DNA from: JAAFIP01 sp043766985
GTDB taxonomy: Bacteria; Pseudomonadota; Gammaproteobacteria; Burkholderiales; Burkholderiaceae_C
Reading direction: 5' to 3'
Length of the DNA: 27,976 nucleotides
NCBI GenBank assembly: GCA_043766985.1
Contig: JAYUHM010000181.1
Span: forward strand, 1 to 27,976
In this document: positions 21,971 to 27,976 of the stretch, piece after piece
Position numbering within the stretch: position 1 is the stretch's first letter
Layout: every line of letters starts with the position of its first letter
Notes under the pieces: model-generated
Database searches by the model: none
What the model was told of the DNA's origin: nothing
What the model saw: the letters and a program-made list of their open reading frames with translations, nothing else
Made by a program: the position numbers and the translations under genes

Positions 21971-22903
21971 ATGAAACTAGTTTTAGACGCTTTTTGGCGC
22001 GCTGCCGCTTATTGCCTGCACCCCCGGGTCATCGCGCTGTCCCTGCTGCCGTTGATCATCATGGTGGCCCTGGCGCTGGGCGTGGGCTACTTTTTCTGGG
22101 ACAACGCGCTCAACACTGTTAACGCTGCATTGGCCGGCAGCGACTGGATCACCCGCATTTTGGGCTGGCTGGACGGCGTGGGCGTGGGCAGGCTTAAATC
22201 CGCTATCGCGCCGTTGGTGGTGGTGGTGGCGGCCACACCGGTGCTGGTGGTGGTGTCGCTGTTGGCCGTGGCGCTGATGATGACCCCGGCCATGGTGTCG
22301 ATGGTGGCCGAGCGGCGCTTTGCCAAGCTGGAGCGCAAAAAAGGTAATGGTTTGGCTACCAGCATGCTGTGGTCGCTAGGCTCTACCCTGCTAGCAGTGG
22401 TGGCGCTGGTGGCGTCCATTCCCTTGTGGCTCATTCCGCCCTTGGTGCTCATCATTCCGCCCATCATCTGGGGCTGGCTCACCTACCGCGTCATGAGCTT
22501 TGACGCCCTGGCCGACCACGCCACCGCCGCCGAGCGGCGCGCCGTCATCAAGGCGCACCGCATGCCTCTGCTGGGCATCGGCGTGGTGTGCGGCTATCTG
22601 GGCGCAGCGCCTACACTACTGTGGGCATCCAGTGTGATGTTTTTGGTGTTTGCGCCGTTCTTGGTGGCCGCCGCCATATGGATTTACACCTTGGTGTTTG
22701 CCTTCTCGTCGCTGTGGTTTGCGCACTATTGCCTGTCAGCCCTGGCCCAGTACCGCGCCGGGCAAGCCGTACTGAACGCCGAAAAGGCCACCCTGGTGCA
22801 AACCTCCCAAGCAGCCACCCAGGCCGCTACCGACGTATTACCCAAACCCAACGTAATCAACTTGCCCTATGACAGCAGCAACCAACCTCCCGCACGCCCC
22901 TAA
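21971..22903 (+). CDS. EI24/CysZ-like membrane protein
   Basis: Encodes 310 residues from ATG 21971; an in-frame ATG at 21959 would add four residues. The protein is strongly hydrophobic, with membrane segments at about 22-46, 80-108, 130-165, 210-235 and 240-262. VLDAFWRAAAYCLHPRVIAL near the start and WLTYRVMSFDALADHA in the middle match the EI24 domain family (PF07264), which includes the sulfate permease CysZ. Many betaproteobacterial members have no assigned substrate. The last 35 bases overlap the next gene, so the pair is probably co-translated. The hydrophilic C-terminal tail (about 270-310) is rich in Gln, Ala and Pro. Confidence 0.75.
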   Translation: MKLVLDAFWRAAAYCLHPRVIALSLLPLIIMVALALGVGYFFWDNALNTVNAALAGSDWITRILGWLDGVGVGRLKSAIAPLVVVVAATPVLVVVSLLAVALMMTPAMVSMVAERRFAKLERKKGNGLATSMLWSLGSTLLAVVALVASIPLWLIPPLVLIIPPIIWGWLTYRVMSFDALADHATAAERRAVIKAHRMPLLGIGVVCGYLGAAPTLLWASSVMFLVFAPFLVAAAIWIYTLVFAFSSLWFAHYCLSALAQYRAGQAVLNAEKATLVQTSQAATQAATDVLPKPNVINLPYDSSNQPPARP

Positions 22904-23714
22904 ATTTGGCCTGATCATCGTCGGCGACGAAATCCTCTCAGGCAAACGCCAAGACAAGCACCTGCCCAAAGTCATCGAGCTGCTGGCCGCCCGCGGCATA
23001 GCCTTGGACTGGGCCGAGTACGTAGGCGACTCCCCCGAGCGCATTTCCGCCACCCTCAAGCGCGCCTTTGCCAGCGGCGACATTGTCTTCAGCACCGGCG
23101 GCATAGGCGCCACGCCCGACGACCACACCCGCCAGTGCGCGGCCAAGGCGCTGGGCGTGGCGCTGGCGCTGCACCCCGAGGCCGAAGTACTCATCCGCCA
23201 GCGCATGCAAGACATTGCCAAAGAGCAGGGCACGGTATACCTGCCCGACGCGCCTGACAACATCCACCGCCTGAACATGGGCACCTTCCCCGTGGGCGCG
23301 CAGATTATTCCTAACCCGTATAACAAGATTCCTGGTTTTAGCTTTGCATCGACTAGCGGGCAGGGTGGTGCAGTCCACTTTGTGCCGGGCTTCCCGGTCA
23401 TGGCGTGGCCGATGGTGGAATGGGTTTTGGACAACCTGTATGCCCATTTGCATCGCCAGCAGGCTAATGTGGAGAAGTCGGTGATTGTCTTTGGCGCTAT
23501 GGAGGCAGCCTTAACCCCACTGATGCTGCGCCTGGAAACCGATTTTGCGGGCATCAAGGTGTTTAGCCTACCCAGTGTGGACCATCCGCAGTATGGGCGC
23601 CATATTGAGCTGGGCGTAAAGGGTGCGCCAGCGGACGTGGCTTTGGCCTATCCGGTGATGCTGGAAGGGTTGCACAAGTTTGGTGCAAAAACTGGGCCTG
23701 AATTGGTGCGTTAG
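22869..23714 (+). CDS. MoaB/CinA N-terminal-like molybdopterin-binding domain protein
   Basis: Encodes 281 residues. The molybdopterin-binding fold is seen in FGLIIVGDEILSGKRQDKHL (13-32) and IVFSTGGIGATPDDHTRQCA (about 72-91), with the GGIGATPDD loop of the MoCF_biosynth family. Only this domain and a C-terminal extension (about 180-281) are present; the CinA amidohydrolase part is absent, so it is the stand-alone type often labelled competence/damage-inducible protein A. It may bind or process molybdopterin or a nucleotide; function not settled. The start overlaps the EI24 gene by 35 bases, in another frame. Confidence 0.85.
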   Translation: MTAATNLPHAPKFGLIIVGDEILSGKRQDKHLPKVIELLAARGIALDWAEYVGDSPERISATLKRAFASGDIVFSTGGIGATPDDHTRQCAAKALGVALALHPEAEVLIRQRMQDIAKEQGTVYLPDAPDNIHRLNMGTFPVGAQIIPNPYNKIPGFSFASTSGQGGAVHFVPGFPVMAWPMVEWVLDNLYAHLHRQQANVEKSVIVFGAMEAALTPLMLRLETDFAGIKVFSLPSVDHPQYGRHIELGVKGAPADVALAYPVMLEGLHKFGAKTGPELVR

Positions 23715-23822
23715 GTTTTGCACCGTTTTGGTGCTTAGTGGTTTGATGCACTAAATTTTGCGTAGGTTTGCTTCTTTGAGCCTCGCTGCCTCACAAGATC
23801 AAGTGCATAGACCTCGCAGCCT

Positions 23823-24113
23823 GCGACGCAGCGTGCGCTGTGCCTATGCGCCCCGGTCTTCGGGCCCTTTGGGCGAGCATGTGCAGTACTCAAATTGGGT
23901 TCCGGCGCGGTGTCTATCGGCCAACTTTTGCACCCAATTTTCCGTGCTTCCAGCCCTCAGCCCTGATCGGGGCGCACAGGCACAGCGCACACTGCGCCGC
24001 AGGATTAGCGGGTTGGCTTGCATGCGGTACCGGGCTAGTTTTGTGTCATTTCATGCGAGTAACCGCGCACTGGCCCAATGGAATATAGCACAAGCAGCTA
24101 TTTATTTAGGAGC
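23823..24113 (-). repeat. Composite A-B stem-loop element, copy 1 (inverted)
   Basis: Part B (23823-24000) begins and ends with complementary arms (GTGCGCTGTGCCTATGCGCC near the left end) and contains the core AGCATGTGCAGTACTCAAAT plus GCACCCAATTTTCCGTGCTT. Part A (24071-24113) is repeat A: GGCCCAATGGAATATAGCAC. The order B then A on the plus strand is the reverse of copies 2 and 3. This element fills most of the gene-free stretch 23715-24235. I see no supported gene in the rest of it, only a small dyad at 24117-24139 (TTGGGC/GCCCAA) and a weak hairpin (GCACC/GGTGC, 23720-23734) after the molybdopterin-domain gene. Confidence 0.85.
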
Positions 24114-24235
24114 AACGTTGGGCTTGGCGGTTTGCCCAAGCGCAGCGACCGAAGGGCGCGAAGGTTAAGTGCCATGTTATGCGTGGCCAGCCTGCGCCAT
24201 GAGAGTTTTGGATTGGCTGTTTACCATCCGATGCG

Positions 24236-24673
24236 CTACCAATTGCGAACAAAACTCGCACGTTTTACTACTGCTGCTGAGACAGCGGAGGTGACCTTTC
24301 TTGCTGGGTCAGCCCGAAACCGGTCACACGATACACAACGCCACCCCGTGACTTCATTCTTCAATGGGACGATGACTTTGTTAGCTCGGCAAGTACCACA
24401 ATACCTCAGACCCGTGAACCGACTGAACCATGTGCCTGTTGGCTCGTCCCACTTCAACCAAGGGCGCTGAAGGAAACAATATGCCAATAGAGCAGTTGTT
24501 GTTAGCAGCAGTGCCGCTCCTATTCGTAATAGTAATACTGGCGATAGTGTGGCTAGATATGGCGCGAGACTATCTTGGAGCCACAGGACAATTGCTGGCG
24601 GTGACGTGGCTAGCAGGAATGCTATGCCTCGGAGCCACCATTTTTTTAGTAATTGATCGGCAGGCGCGGTCAT
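24236..24673 (-). CDS. Zinc-ribbon membrane protein, conserved hypothetical
   Basis: Encodes 145 residues. Two membrane segments (about 14-33 and 46-67) are followed by LKWDEPTGTWFSRFTGLRYC and RCVSCDRFRADP. C92, C95, C113 and C116 form a CxxC-x17-CxxC zinc ribbon. The pattern of DEPTGTWF, then TGLRYC, PLKNE and GWRC recurs in small conserved proteobacterial proteins that I cannot assign a function. ATG 24673 has no Shine-Dalgarno. The gene lies between composite copies 1 and 2, which are in inverted orientation, and has no functional link to its neighbours. A plus-strand frame overlaps it but lacks such a motif. Confidence 0.65.
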   Translation of the reverse strand: MTAPADQLLKKWWLRGIAFLLATSPPAIVLWLQDSLAPYLATLSPVLLLRIGAALLLTTTALLAYCFLQRPWLKWDEPTGTWFSRFTGLRYCGTCRANKVIVPLKNEVTGWRCVSCDRFRADPARKVTSAVSAAVVKRASFVRNW

Positions 24674-24956
24674 TGAAGTACTTTAACGAATAACGTCTAT
24701 CTGTTATCAGACCAAGCTGAAAGAAACCAGGAGCGCCTTTTGCAACAGAAAAAACATGTTGGACTGAACCACGCGAGGTGGTTGCGGGTAAGGGGATGAA
24801 TCTTCAGCCCGCTACATGAGGCAAATTATGACGTACATTGCGCTGCTTTGGGCAACCGATGTGCATCTGGTGGTGGTTGAATGTGACCTGTAAGAAGACG
24901 ACATTTTCCAAATAGGAGGGGATGCAGCATGCGCAGTAGGTGAATCGTAACGCTAC
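24674..24956. other. Non-coding stretch, nothing recognised
   Basis: No gene, RNA or repeat that I can support. It holds a small dyad near 24769 (ACCACGCGAGGTGGT) and a possible 21-codon frame from ATG 24828. Together with composite copy 2 and the VapBC promoter this forms the gap between the zinc-ribbon gene and vapB. Confidence 0.4.
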
Positions 24957-25249
24957 AAAATAAGTAGCGTATTGTGCTATATTCTATTGGGCTAGGGCCT
25001 TAAACAGCATATAAAATTGTACAAAAAGCAGCCCATCAGTCTCAGCAAACCCAAACCCCCAGTTCTCGCGGTAGAGCCTGTGCTATGGGTATGCGCCCCA
25101 ATCAGGGCGGCGGGCTGGAAGCACGGAAAATTGGGTGCAAAGTTTGCCAAGAAAAAGCCACGCCAGAACCCAATTTGAGTACTGCACATGCTCCCCCTTT
25201 AGGGGCCGACGACCGGGGCGCATGCCCATGGCACAGGCTCTGCCGGGAG
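24957..25249 (+). repeat. Composite A-B stem-loop element, copy 2
   Basis: Part A (24957-25003) is repeat A in inverted form: TTGTGCTATATTCTATTGGG. Part B (25065-25249) starts with CTCGCGGTAGAGCCTGTGCT and ends with its complement; the 35-base arms (25065-25099 and 25215-25249) match except for four positions, three of which would be G-U pairs in RNA. The core CACGGAAAATTGGGTGCAAA and ACCCAATTTGAGTACTGCAC is shared with copies 1 and 3. Confidence 0.88.
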
Positions 25250-25295
25250 GTGCGACGAGGTTGCGCGAGATTTGAGGTGTGAGGCAAAAAACAGC

Positions 25296-25361
25296 TTGGC
25301 TTTACTGCAAAACACCCGTAAAATCCTACGTAGGAATTAATTTCCAACTTCCTACGCCAGG
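25296..25361 (+). promoter_or_regulatory. Promoter and operator candidate of the VapBC-like pair
   Basis: TTGGCT (25296-25301) and TAAAAT (25319-25324) with a 17-base spacer form a good sigma-70 promoter. The perfect palindrome TCCTACGTAGGA (25324-25335) overlaps the end of the -10 box, and a second, imperfect copy, CCTACGCCAGG (25351-25361), lies just before the vapB ribosome-binding site. This suits autorepression by the antitoxin complex (inference). Confidence 0.65.
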
Positions 25362-25372
25362 AGCCAGAAAAA

Positions 25373-25639
25373 ATGCCACAAGTCAAACTTCGAGAAAAAG
25401 GCCAGGTCACCATCCCTGCGGAGCTGTTGCAGGAGTGGAGCCGTACCAACCATGTGGCCGCCAATGACACGATGGAGGTCAGCTTGTCCAATGGGGTGCT
25501 GATGCTTATCCCCAGCAAAAGGCACACCGCCAAGCGCGACCTAATGTCGTTTGCCGGCGTAGGCAAGGGCTTGTGGGGCAGCACGCAGGACGAAATTGAG
25601 GCCAGCATCCAAGACCTGCGCAGTTCATGGACAAGATAG
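25373..25639 (+). CDS. VapB-like AbrB/MazE-family antitoxin
   Basis: Encodes 88 residues. The swapped-hairpin AbrB DNA-binding domain is at the start: VKLREKGQVTIPAELLQEWS and MEVSLSNGVLMLIPSKR. The C-terminal half (about 50-88) is the flexible part expected to wrap the toxin. AGGAG precedes ATG 25373 with good spacing. The stop lies 13 bases inside the toxin gene. Its role, inferred from family, is to neutralise the PIN toxin and repress the palindromic promoter just upstream. The pair sits between two direct copies of the composite element. Confidence 0.85.
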   Translation: MPQVKLREKGQVTIPAELLQEWSRTNHVAANDTMEVSLSNGVLMLIPSKRHTAKRDLMSFAGVGKGLWGSTQDEIEASIQDLRSSWTR

Positions 25640-26085
25640 GTCAGGCGCTGGCGCGTATACGGGGGCAGCGGGTCTATGTGGACACCAACATCTTTATCTA
25701 TTTTTTAGAGCGGCATGACCGCTATTTTGAGGCGGTGGTGCCGTTTTTTCAGTTGTTCAACGACGGTCTGTCCATTGCCTACACGGGTGACGCGGTGGTG
25801 GCTGAAACCTTGTACAAGCCTTACCAAATCAACGATACCCTGCGGGTGAGCGAGTTCAAGGAGTTTTTCAGCAATGACGAGTTCATTACCGTGCTGCCGC
25901 ACTCCAAAAAAGTGTTTGAACTGGCGGCTGAACTGGCCCCCAAGCGGGGAATGAAGCTGATAGACGCGTTGCATTACGCCACGGCGGCGCTGGCTGGGTG
26001 CAAGTTTATTTTGACGAATGACTTGGGTTTTGCGTCAAGCGATGCGATGGAAGTGATTCATCTGGATGGTCTTTTGGGAAAGTAA
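25627..26085 (+). CDS. VapC-like PIN-domain toxin
   Basis: Encodes 152 residues of the PIN fold, Mg-dependent endoribonucleases that usually cut tRNA or rRNA. The acidic active-site residues are visible: D19 in VYVDTNIFIYFLE, E60 in AVVAETLYKP, D113 in LIDALHYATAALAG and D132 in ILTNDLGF. The length is slightly above the usual 130-140. ATG 25627 overlaps the antitoxin by 13 bases and has no strong ribosome-binding site, so it depends on coupling, which limits toxin relative to antitoxin. RNA target unknown. Confidence 0.88.
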   Translation: MDKIGQALARIRGQRVYVDTNIFIYFLERHDRYFEAVVPFFQLFNDGLSIAYTGDAVVAETLYKPYQINDTLRVSEFKEFFSNDEFITVLPHSKKVFELAAELAPKRGMKLIDALHYATAALAGCKFILTNDLGFASSDAMEVIHLDGLLGK

Positions 26086-26116
26086 AGTCACGGTCTAGGC
26101 AGACTCATGTGCTATA

Positions 26117-26407
26117 CATTAAGTAGCTGCTTGTGCTATGTTATATTGGGCTGGCGGCGTAAATTGCTCATAAACCGCGACAAAAGCAGCTCAACACCCT
26201 CTGCACACCAAAACCCCGTTTCTCGCGGCAGAGGCTGTGCCATGGGTATGCGCCCCAATCAGGGCGGCGGGCTGGAAGCACGGAAAATTGGGTGCAAAAG
26301 TGGGCCAACGCAAAACCAGGCCGGAACCCAATTTGAGTACTGCACATGCTCCCCCTTTAGGGGCCGACGACCGGGGCGCATGCCCATGGCACAGGCTCTG
26401 CCGCGAG
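26117..26407 (+). repeat. Composite A-B stem-loop element, copy 3
   Basis: Part A (26117-26163): AGCTGCTTGTGCTATGTTAT. Part B (26222-26407): arms 26222-26256 and 26373-26407, CTCGCGGCAGAGGCTGTGCC against its complement, 33 of 35 positions paired. It has the same orientation as copy 2, with 1,160 bases between their starts; the central CCCTTTAGGGG and the core are nearly identical to copy 2. Copy 3 and the repeats after it fill the gene-free stretch 26086-26735. Confidence 0.88.
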
Positions 26408-26457
26408 GCCCGAGGTGGTTGCAAATGCAGACTTGACGCGCCGGAGACTGCGCAAAA

Positions 26458-26531
26458 GGGGTCAGAGCAAAATTTCGTACTTGAATCGTGATCGCCGGAT
26501 AGGTTTGTGTCCTGAATTTTGATCTGACCCC
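26458..26531. repeat. GGGGTCAGA inverted repeat, REP/MITE-like
   Basis: GGGGTCAGAGCAAAATT (26458-26474) and AATTTTGATCTGACCCC (26515-26531) are inverted copies with one mismatch in 17, around a 40-base spacer. GGGGTCAGA-type ends are seen in REP-like elements linked to IS200-like/RAYT transposases in proteobacteria; no transposase is in the window. Confidence 0.7.
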
Positions 26532-26586
26532 ATTTGCTCTACATTTGCCCTAACCCCATTCGCCGACCATTTGCTTGCACATTTGC
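26531..26586 (+). promoter_or_regulatory. CATTTGC motif array upstream of glnA
   Basis: CATTTGC starts at 26531, 26542, 26568 and 26580, and CATTCGC at 26557, giving spacings of 11, 15, 11 and 12 bases. The array lies about 65-120 bases before the sigma-54 element, where activator sites are expected, but it is not the NtrC consensus. Confidence 0.4.
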
Positions 26587-26651
26587 GGGCCCGGGCGGCT
26601 AACCGGGTCAAAAATCGCCGACAATCTACGGTTTTGGGGTCTGCACCGATT

Positions 26652-26667
26652 TGGCACAAAAAGTGCA
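26652..26667 (+). promoter_or_regulatory. Sigma-54 promoter of glnA
   Basis: TGGCACAAAAAGTGCA matches the -24/-12 consensus (TGGCAC, five bases, then TTGC) with GG and GC ten bases apart and one mismatch. It lies about 70 bases before the glnA start, as expected for nitrogen-regulated glnA. Confidence 0.8.
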
Positions 26668-26735
26668 TGAAACGTACTGAGCAGTTACTCAAAGAACAGT
26701 TTTTTCAACCAACCATCCACTTTTAGGAGCATTTG

Positions 26736-27976
26736 ATGGCCAAGACCGTCGCAGACGTAATGAAAATGGTGAAGGACAACGAAGTCAAGTTCGTTGACTT
26801 CCGCTTCACCGACACCCGTGGTAAAGAGCAGCACGTTACCGTGCCTGTGTCGCATTTTGACGAAGACAAGTTCACGTCAGGCCACGCATTTGACGGTTCT
26901 TCCATTGCCGGTTGGAAAGGCATTGAAGCCTCCGACATGCAACTGATGCCTGATGCCAACACCGCCAACATCGACCCCTTCTACGAAGAAACCACGCTGT
27001 TCATGAGCTGCGACGTGGTCGAGCCATCGGACGGCAAAGCCTACGACCGCGACCCGCGCTCGGTAGCCAAGCGCGCCGAGGCCTACCTCAAGTCCACCGG
27101 CATTGGCGACACCGCCTACTTCGGTCCAGAGCCAGAGTTCTTCATCTTTGATGATGTGCGTTGGAACACCGACATGTCGGGCACCTTCTTCAAGATCGAC
27201 GAATACGAAGCCCCATGGAATTCGGGCAAAAAGATTGACGGCGGCAACAAAGGCCACCGTCCTACCATCAAAGGTGGCTACTTCCCCGTGCCTCCGGTAG
27301 ACAGCATGCAAGACATGCGCTCCGAGATGTCCTTGATTCTTGAATCACTGGGCATTCCGGTTGAAGTGCACCACCACGAAGTGGCTGGTCCTGGCCAGAA
27401 CGAGCTGGGCACCCGCTTTAGCACCTTGGTGCAGCGCGCCGACTGGACCCAAATCCTCAAGTACGTGGTGCAAAACGTGGCTAACGCCTACGGCAAAACC
27501 GCTACCTTCATGCCCAAGCCCATCGTTGGCGACAACGGCTCTGGCATGCACGTGCACCAGTCCATCAGCAAAGACGGTGTCAACCTGTTTGCTGGTAACG
27601 GCTACGCAGGCCTGTCTGATACCGCTTTGTACTACGTAGGCGGCATCATCAAGCACGCCCGCGCCCTGAACGCCATCACCAACCCTGGCACCAACAGCTA
27701 CAAGCGCCTGGTTCCTGGCTATGAGGCACCAGTCAAGCTGGCTTACTCGTCACGCAACCGCTCGGCATCGATCCGCATTCCGCACGTGGCCAACCCACGC
27801 GGTCGCCGTATCGAGGCACGCTTTCCAGATCCACTGATGAACCCGTACCTGGGCTTCGCGGCGCTGCTGATGGCTGGCCTGGACGGTATCGAGAACAAAA
27901 TCCATCCTGGCGAAGCCGCTACGAAGGACCTGTACCATCTGCCGCCTGAGGAAGATGCAAAAATACCAACCGTGTG
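26736..27976 (+). CDS. glnA: Glutamine synthetase type I (3' end outside window)
   Basis: 413 codons are present with no stop; about 55-60 residues are missing. It makes glutamine from glutamate, ammonia and ATP in the cytoplasm. Landmarks: FTDTRGKEQHVTVPV near the start, FDGSSIAGW, the glutamate-binding and metal site FGPEPEFFIFD, VEVHHHEVAGPGQNE, the loop NGSGMHVHQS, ITNPGTNSYKRLVPGYEAPV, and RSASIRIP. The adenylylation tyrosine is retained (about Tyr400 in KDLYHLPPEED), so the enzyme is of the type controlled by GlnE. TTAGGAG lies ahead of ATG 26736. A sigma-54 promoter upstream implies NtrC control. Confidence 0.97.
   Translation, partial: MAKTVADVMKMVKDNEVKFVDFRFTDTRGKEQHVTVPVSHFDEDKFTSGHAFDGSSIAGWKGIEASDMQLMPDANTANIDPFYEETTLFMSCDVVEPSDGKAYDRDPRSVAKRAEAYLKSTGIGDTAYFGPEPEFFIFDDVRWNTDMSGTFFKIDEYEAPWNSGKKIDGGNKGHRPTIKGGYFPVPPVDSMQDMRSEMSLILESLGIPVEVHHHEVAGPGQNELGTRFSTLVQRADWTQILKYVVQNVANAYGKTATFMPKPIVGDNGSGMHVHQSISKDGVNLFAGNGYAGLSDTALYYVGGIIKHARALNAITNPGTNSYKRLVPGYEAPVKLAYSSRNRSASIRIPHVANPRGRRIEARFPDPLMNPYLGFAALLMAGLDGIENKIHPGEAATKDLYHLPPEEDAKIPTV

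Noticed and set aside
22838..23557. Minus-strand frame of 239 codons opposite the molybdopterin-domain gene
   Set aside because: Antisense shadow of a clear coding gene; composition is that of a reverse complement, with no motif.
23758..24168. Plus-strand open frame of 136 codons after the molybdopterin-domain gene
   Set aside because: It runs through composite element copy 1 and repeat A; the sequence is explained by the repeat, not by protein conservation.
24828..24893. 21-codon frame starting ATGACGTACATTGCG
   Set aside because: Very short, no good ribosome-binding site, no known small-protein match.
23823..26407. CRISPR-like array
   Set aside because: The repeats are about 290 bp, few, in mixed orientation and separated by genes, with no short regular spacers or cas genes.
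26642..26658. NtrC site TGCACCGATTTGGCACA ahead of glnA
   Set aside because: The second half matches the consensus poorly and it overlaps the -24 element of the sigma-54 promoter, so it cannot be a normal activating site.

Overview
The window looks like chromosomal DNA from a betaproteobacterium, most likely Burkholderiales/Comamonadaceae (Rhodoferax-like). This is inferred from fairly high GC with G/C-rich third codon positions, from protein similarity recognised by eye (prfB, glnA, PqqABCDE, a BMP-type nucleoside transporter), and from dispersed short repeats of a kind I associate with that family. No database search was run.

Layout. 1-1659 (minus): 5' part of an indolepyruvate/2-oxoacid:ferredoxin oxidoreductase alpha-type gene. 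1787-2542: a HigB/HigA-like toxin-antitoxin pair with its own promoter. 2585-8502: a BMP-type nucleoside ABC transporter (ATPase, two permeases, lipoprotein), interrupted between the second permease and the lipoprotein by a roughly 1 kb insert carrying a DUF6036-like nucleotidyltransferase and a small partner gene. The insert is bounded by two copies of the permease 3' end. 8609-9530: an AT-rich orphan secreted-protein gene between decayed inverted repeats. 9612-11676: a Rieske oxygenase closely linked to an adenine-deaminase-type enzyme, which fits the purine theme of the transporter. 11844-13978: an SDR of the hydroxyacyl-CoA dehydrogenase type, then a periplasmic histidine phosphatase and a DUF302 protein on the minus strand.

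14097-17433 (minus) is a complete pqqABCDE operon for the redox cofactor PQQ. Divergent from it lies a translationally coupled set: prolyl-iminopeptidase-like hydrolase, MoxY-type sensor kinase and NarL-type regulator (17633-20663). This is a plausible control circuit for PQQ-dependent oxidation, although no quinoprotein dehydrogenase is in the window. Then come prfB (minus, with the programmed +1 frameshift), an EI24/CysZ-like membrane protein and a MoaB/CinA-like molybdopterin-binding domain protein (20767-23714).

23715-26735 is an accessory region. Three copies of a composite element of about 290 bp, each with a long stem-loop, alternate with a zinc-ribbon membrane protein gene and a VapBC-like toxin-antitoxin pair. 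glnA follows from 26736 and runs off the end; it has a sigma-54 promoter and an upstream array of CATTTGC motifs.

A short repeat (repeat A, core GCCCAATAGAATATAGCACA) occurs eight times. Two copies supply the stop codon of the gene before them, one encodes the tail of a permease and one lies immediately upstream of a start codon. The strongest candidates for something undescribed are the composite stem-loop elements that bracket cargo genes, and the toxin-like insert that duplicated the end of its target gene.
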